This document shows positions 13,018 to 13,151 of a stretch of 13,151 nt of DNA, in pieces. Each line of letters opens with the position of its first letter. The stretch's first letter is position 1. The position numbers and the translations under genes are program-made. Below the pieces are notes generated by a model, which saw only the letters and a program-made list of their open reading frames with translations, made no database searches and had not been told where the DNA came from. The stretch comes from Bacteroidota bacterium (GTDB taxonomy: Bacteria; Bacteroidota; Bacteroidia; Bacteroidales; Rikenellaceae), in NCBI GenBank assembly GCA_023413645.1, contig JAEZPN010000069.1:1-13151 (forward strand), given 5' to 3'.

Positions 13018-13151
13018 AGCGTAGAAGTTTTAGTGTGAAACATGAACCCTCGCCGAGTGTAGAACTAAGCGTGACGCTGCCGCCATGACGCTCAACAACG
13101 CTACGCACAAAGTATAGACCAATGCCGTAGCCCGAGGTCGAGTATCTGTCT
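13007..13151 (-). CDS. Sensor histidine kinase, C-terminal end only
   Basis: The last 47 codons of a histidine kinase are present; the rest lies beyond the window. The visible part holds the G2 box of the HATPase domain (SGYGIGLYFVRSVVERHGG), then TLSSTLGEGSCFTL, the usual final strands of the ATP-binding domain, and stops at TAA 13007-13009. The stop lies 11 nt inside the response regulator gene, giving a kinase-then-regulator operon with overlapping frames. GYGIGL replaces the more common GxGLGL but keeps the glycines. The sensor domain and its signal are not visible. Confidence 0.88.
   Translation of the reverse strand, partial: DRYSTSGYGIGLYFVRSVVERHGGSVTLSSTLGEGSCFTLKLLRYGK

Overview
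The window looks like ordinary chromosome from a member of the Bacteroidales (Bacteroidota). Three things suggest this. Several promoters match the Bacteroidota consensus TTTG - about 20 bp - TAnnTTTG and lack good Shine-Dalgarno sites. The TlpA-type thioredoxin lipoproteins and the patatin/LpxL/Lnt gene set are typical of the phylum. The tRNA has no encoded CCA. A placement near Alistipes/Rikenellaceae is only a guess. I see no phage genes, transposase, CRISPR array, origin or attachment site.

Layout. (1) 1-151, minus: tRNA-Arg(ACG) with a near-perfect promoter and a possible terminator stem cut by the window edge. (2) 170-4011, minus: what looks like a complete transcription unit, with a promoter at 4004, then coaD, lpxD, ruvC, a TlpA-like lipoprotein and a shorter exported TlpA-like paralogue, and a strong terminator at 170-203. 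(3) 4089-6063, minus: a patatin-like phospholipase gene broken by a 1-nt frameshift, then an LpxL/HtrB-type acyltransferase with its own promoter and terminator. (4) 6103-9125, plus: lnt and folC, divergent from the patatin gene. (5) 9099-9560, minus: an unrecognised 127-residue protein that converges on folC. (6) 9568-11666, plus: yceD-rpmF-plsX, a widely conserved order, with a terminator-like hairpin after rpmF, two more dyads before plsX and a terminator after plsX. fabH, the frequent next gene, is not there. (7) 11682-12287, plus: an unrecognised lipoprotein with an acidic linker. (8) 12334-13151, minus: an OmpR-type response regulator whose start overlaps the end of a sensor histidine kinase that runs off the window.

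Functional theme. Much of the window handles acyl chains and the cell envelope: CoA synthesis (CoaD), lipid A (LpxD, the LpxL-like enzyme), phospholipid entry (PlsX), lipoprotein N-acylation (Lnt) and lipid hydrolysis (patatin). Extracytoplasmic thiol-disulfide proteins and a surface-type lipoprotein accompany them. The rest is housekeeping: Holliday junction resolution, folate polyglutamation and 50S ribosome assembly.

I did not find a convincing novel system. The most useful leads are the frameshifted patatin gene, the duplicated TlpA pair with two extra cysteines in one copy, the overlapping divergent promoters at 9553-9599, the layered hairpins between rpmF and plsX, and two proteins I cannot assign.
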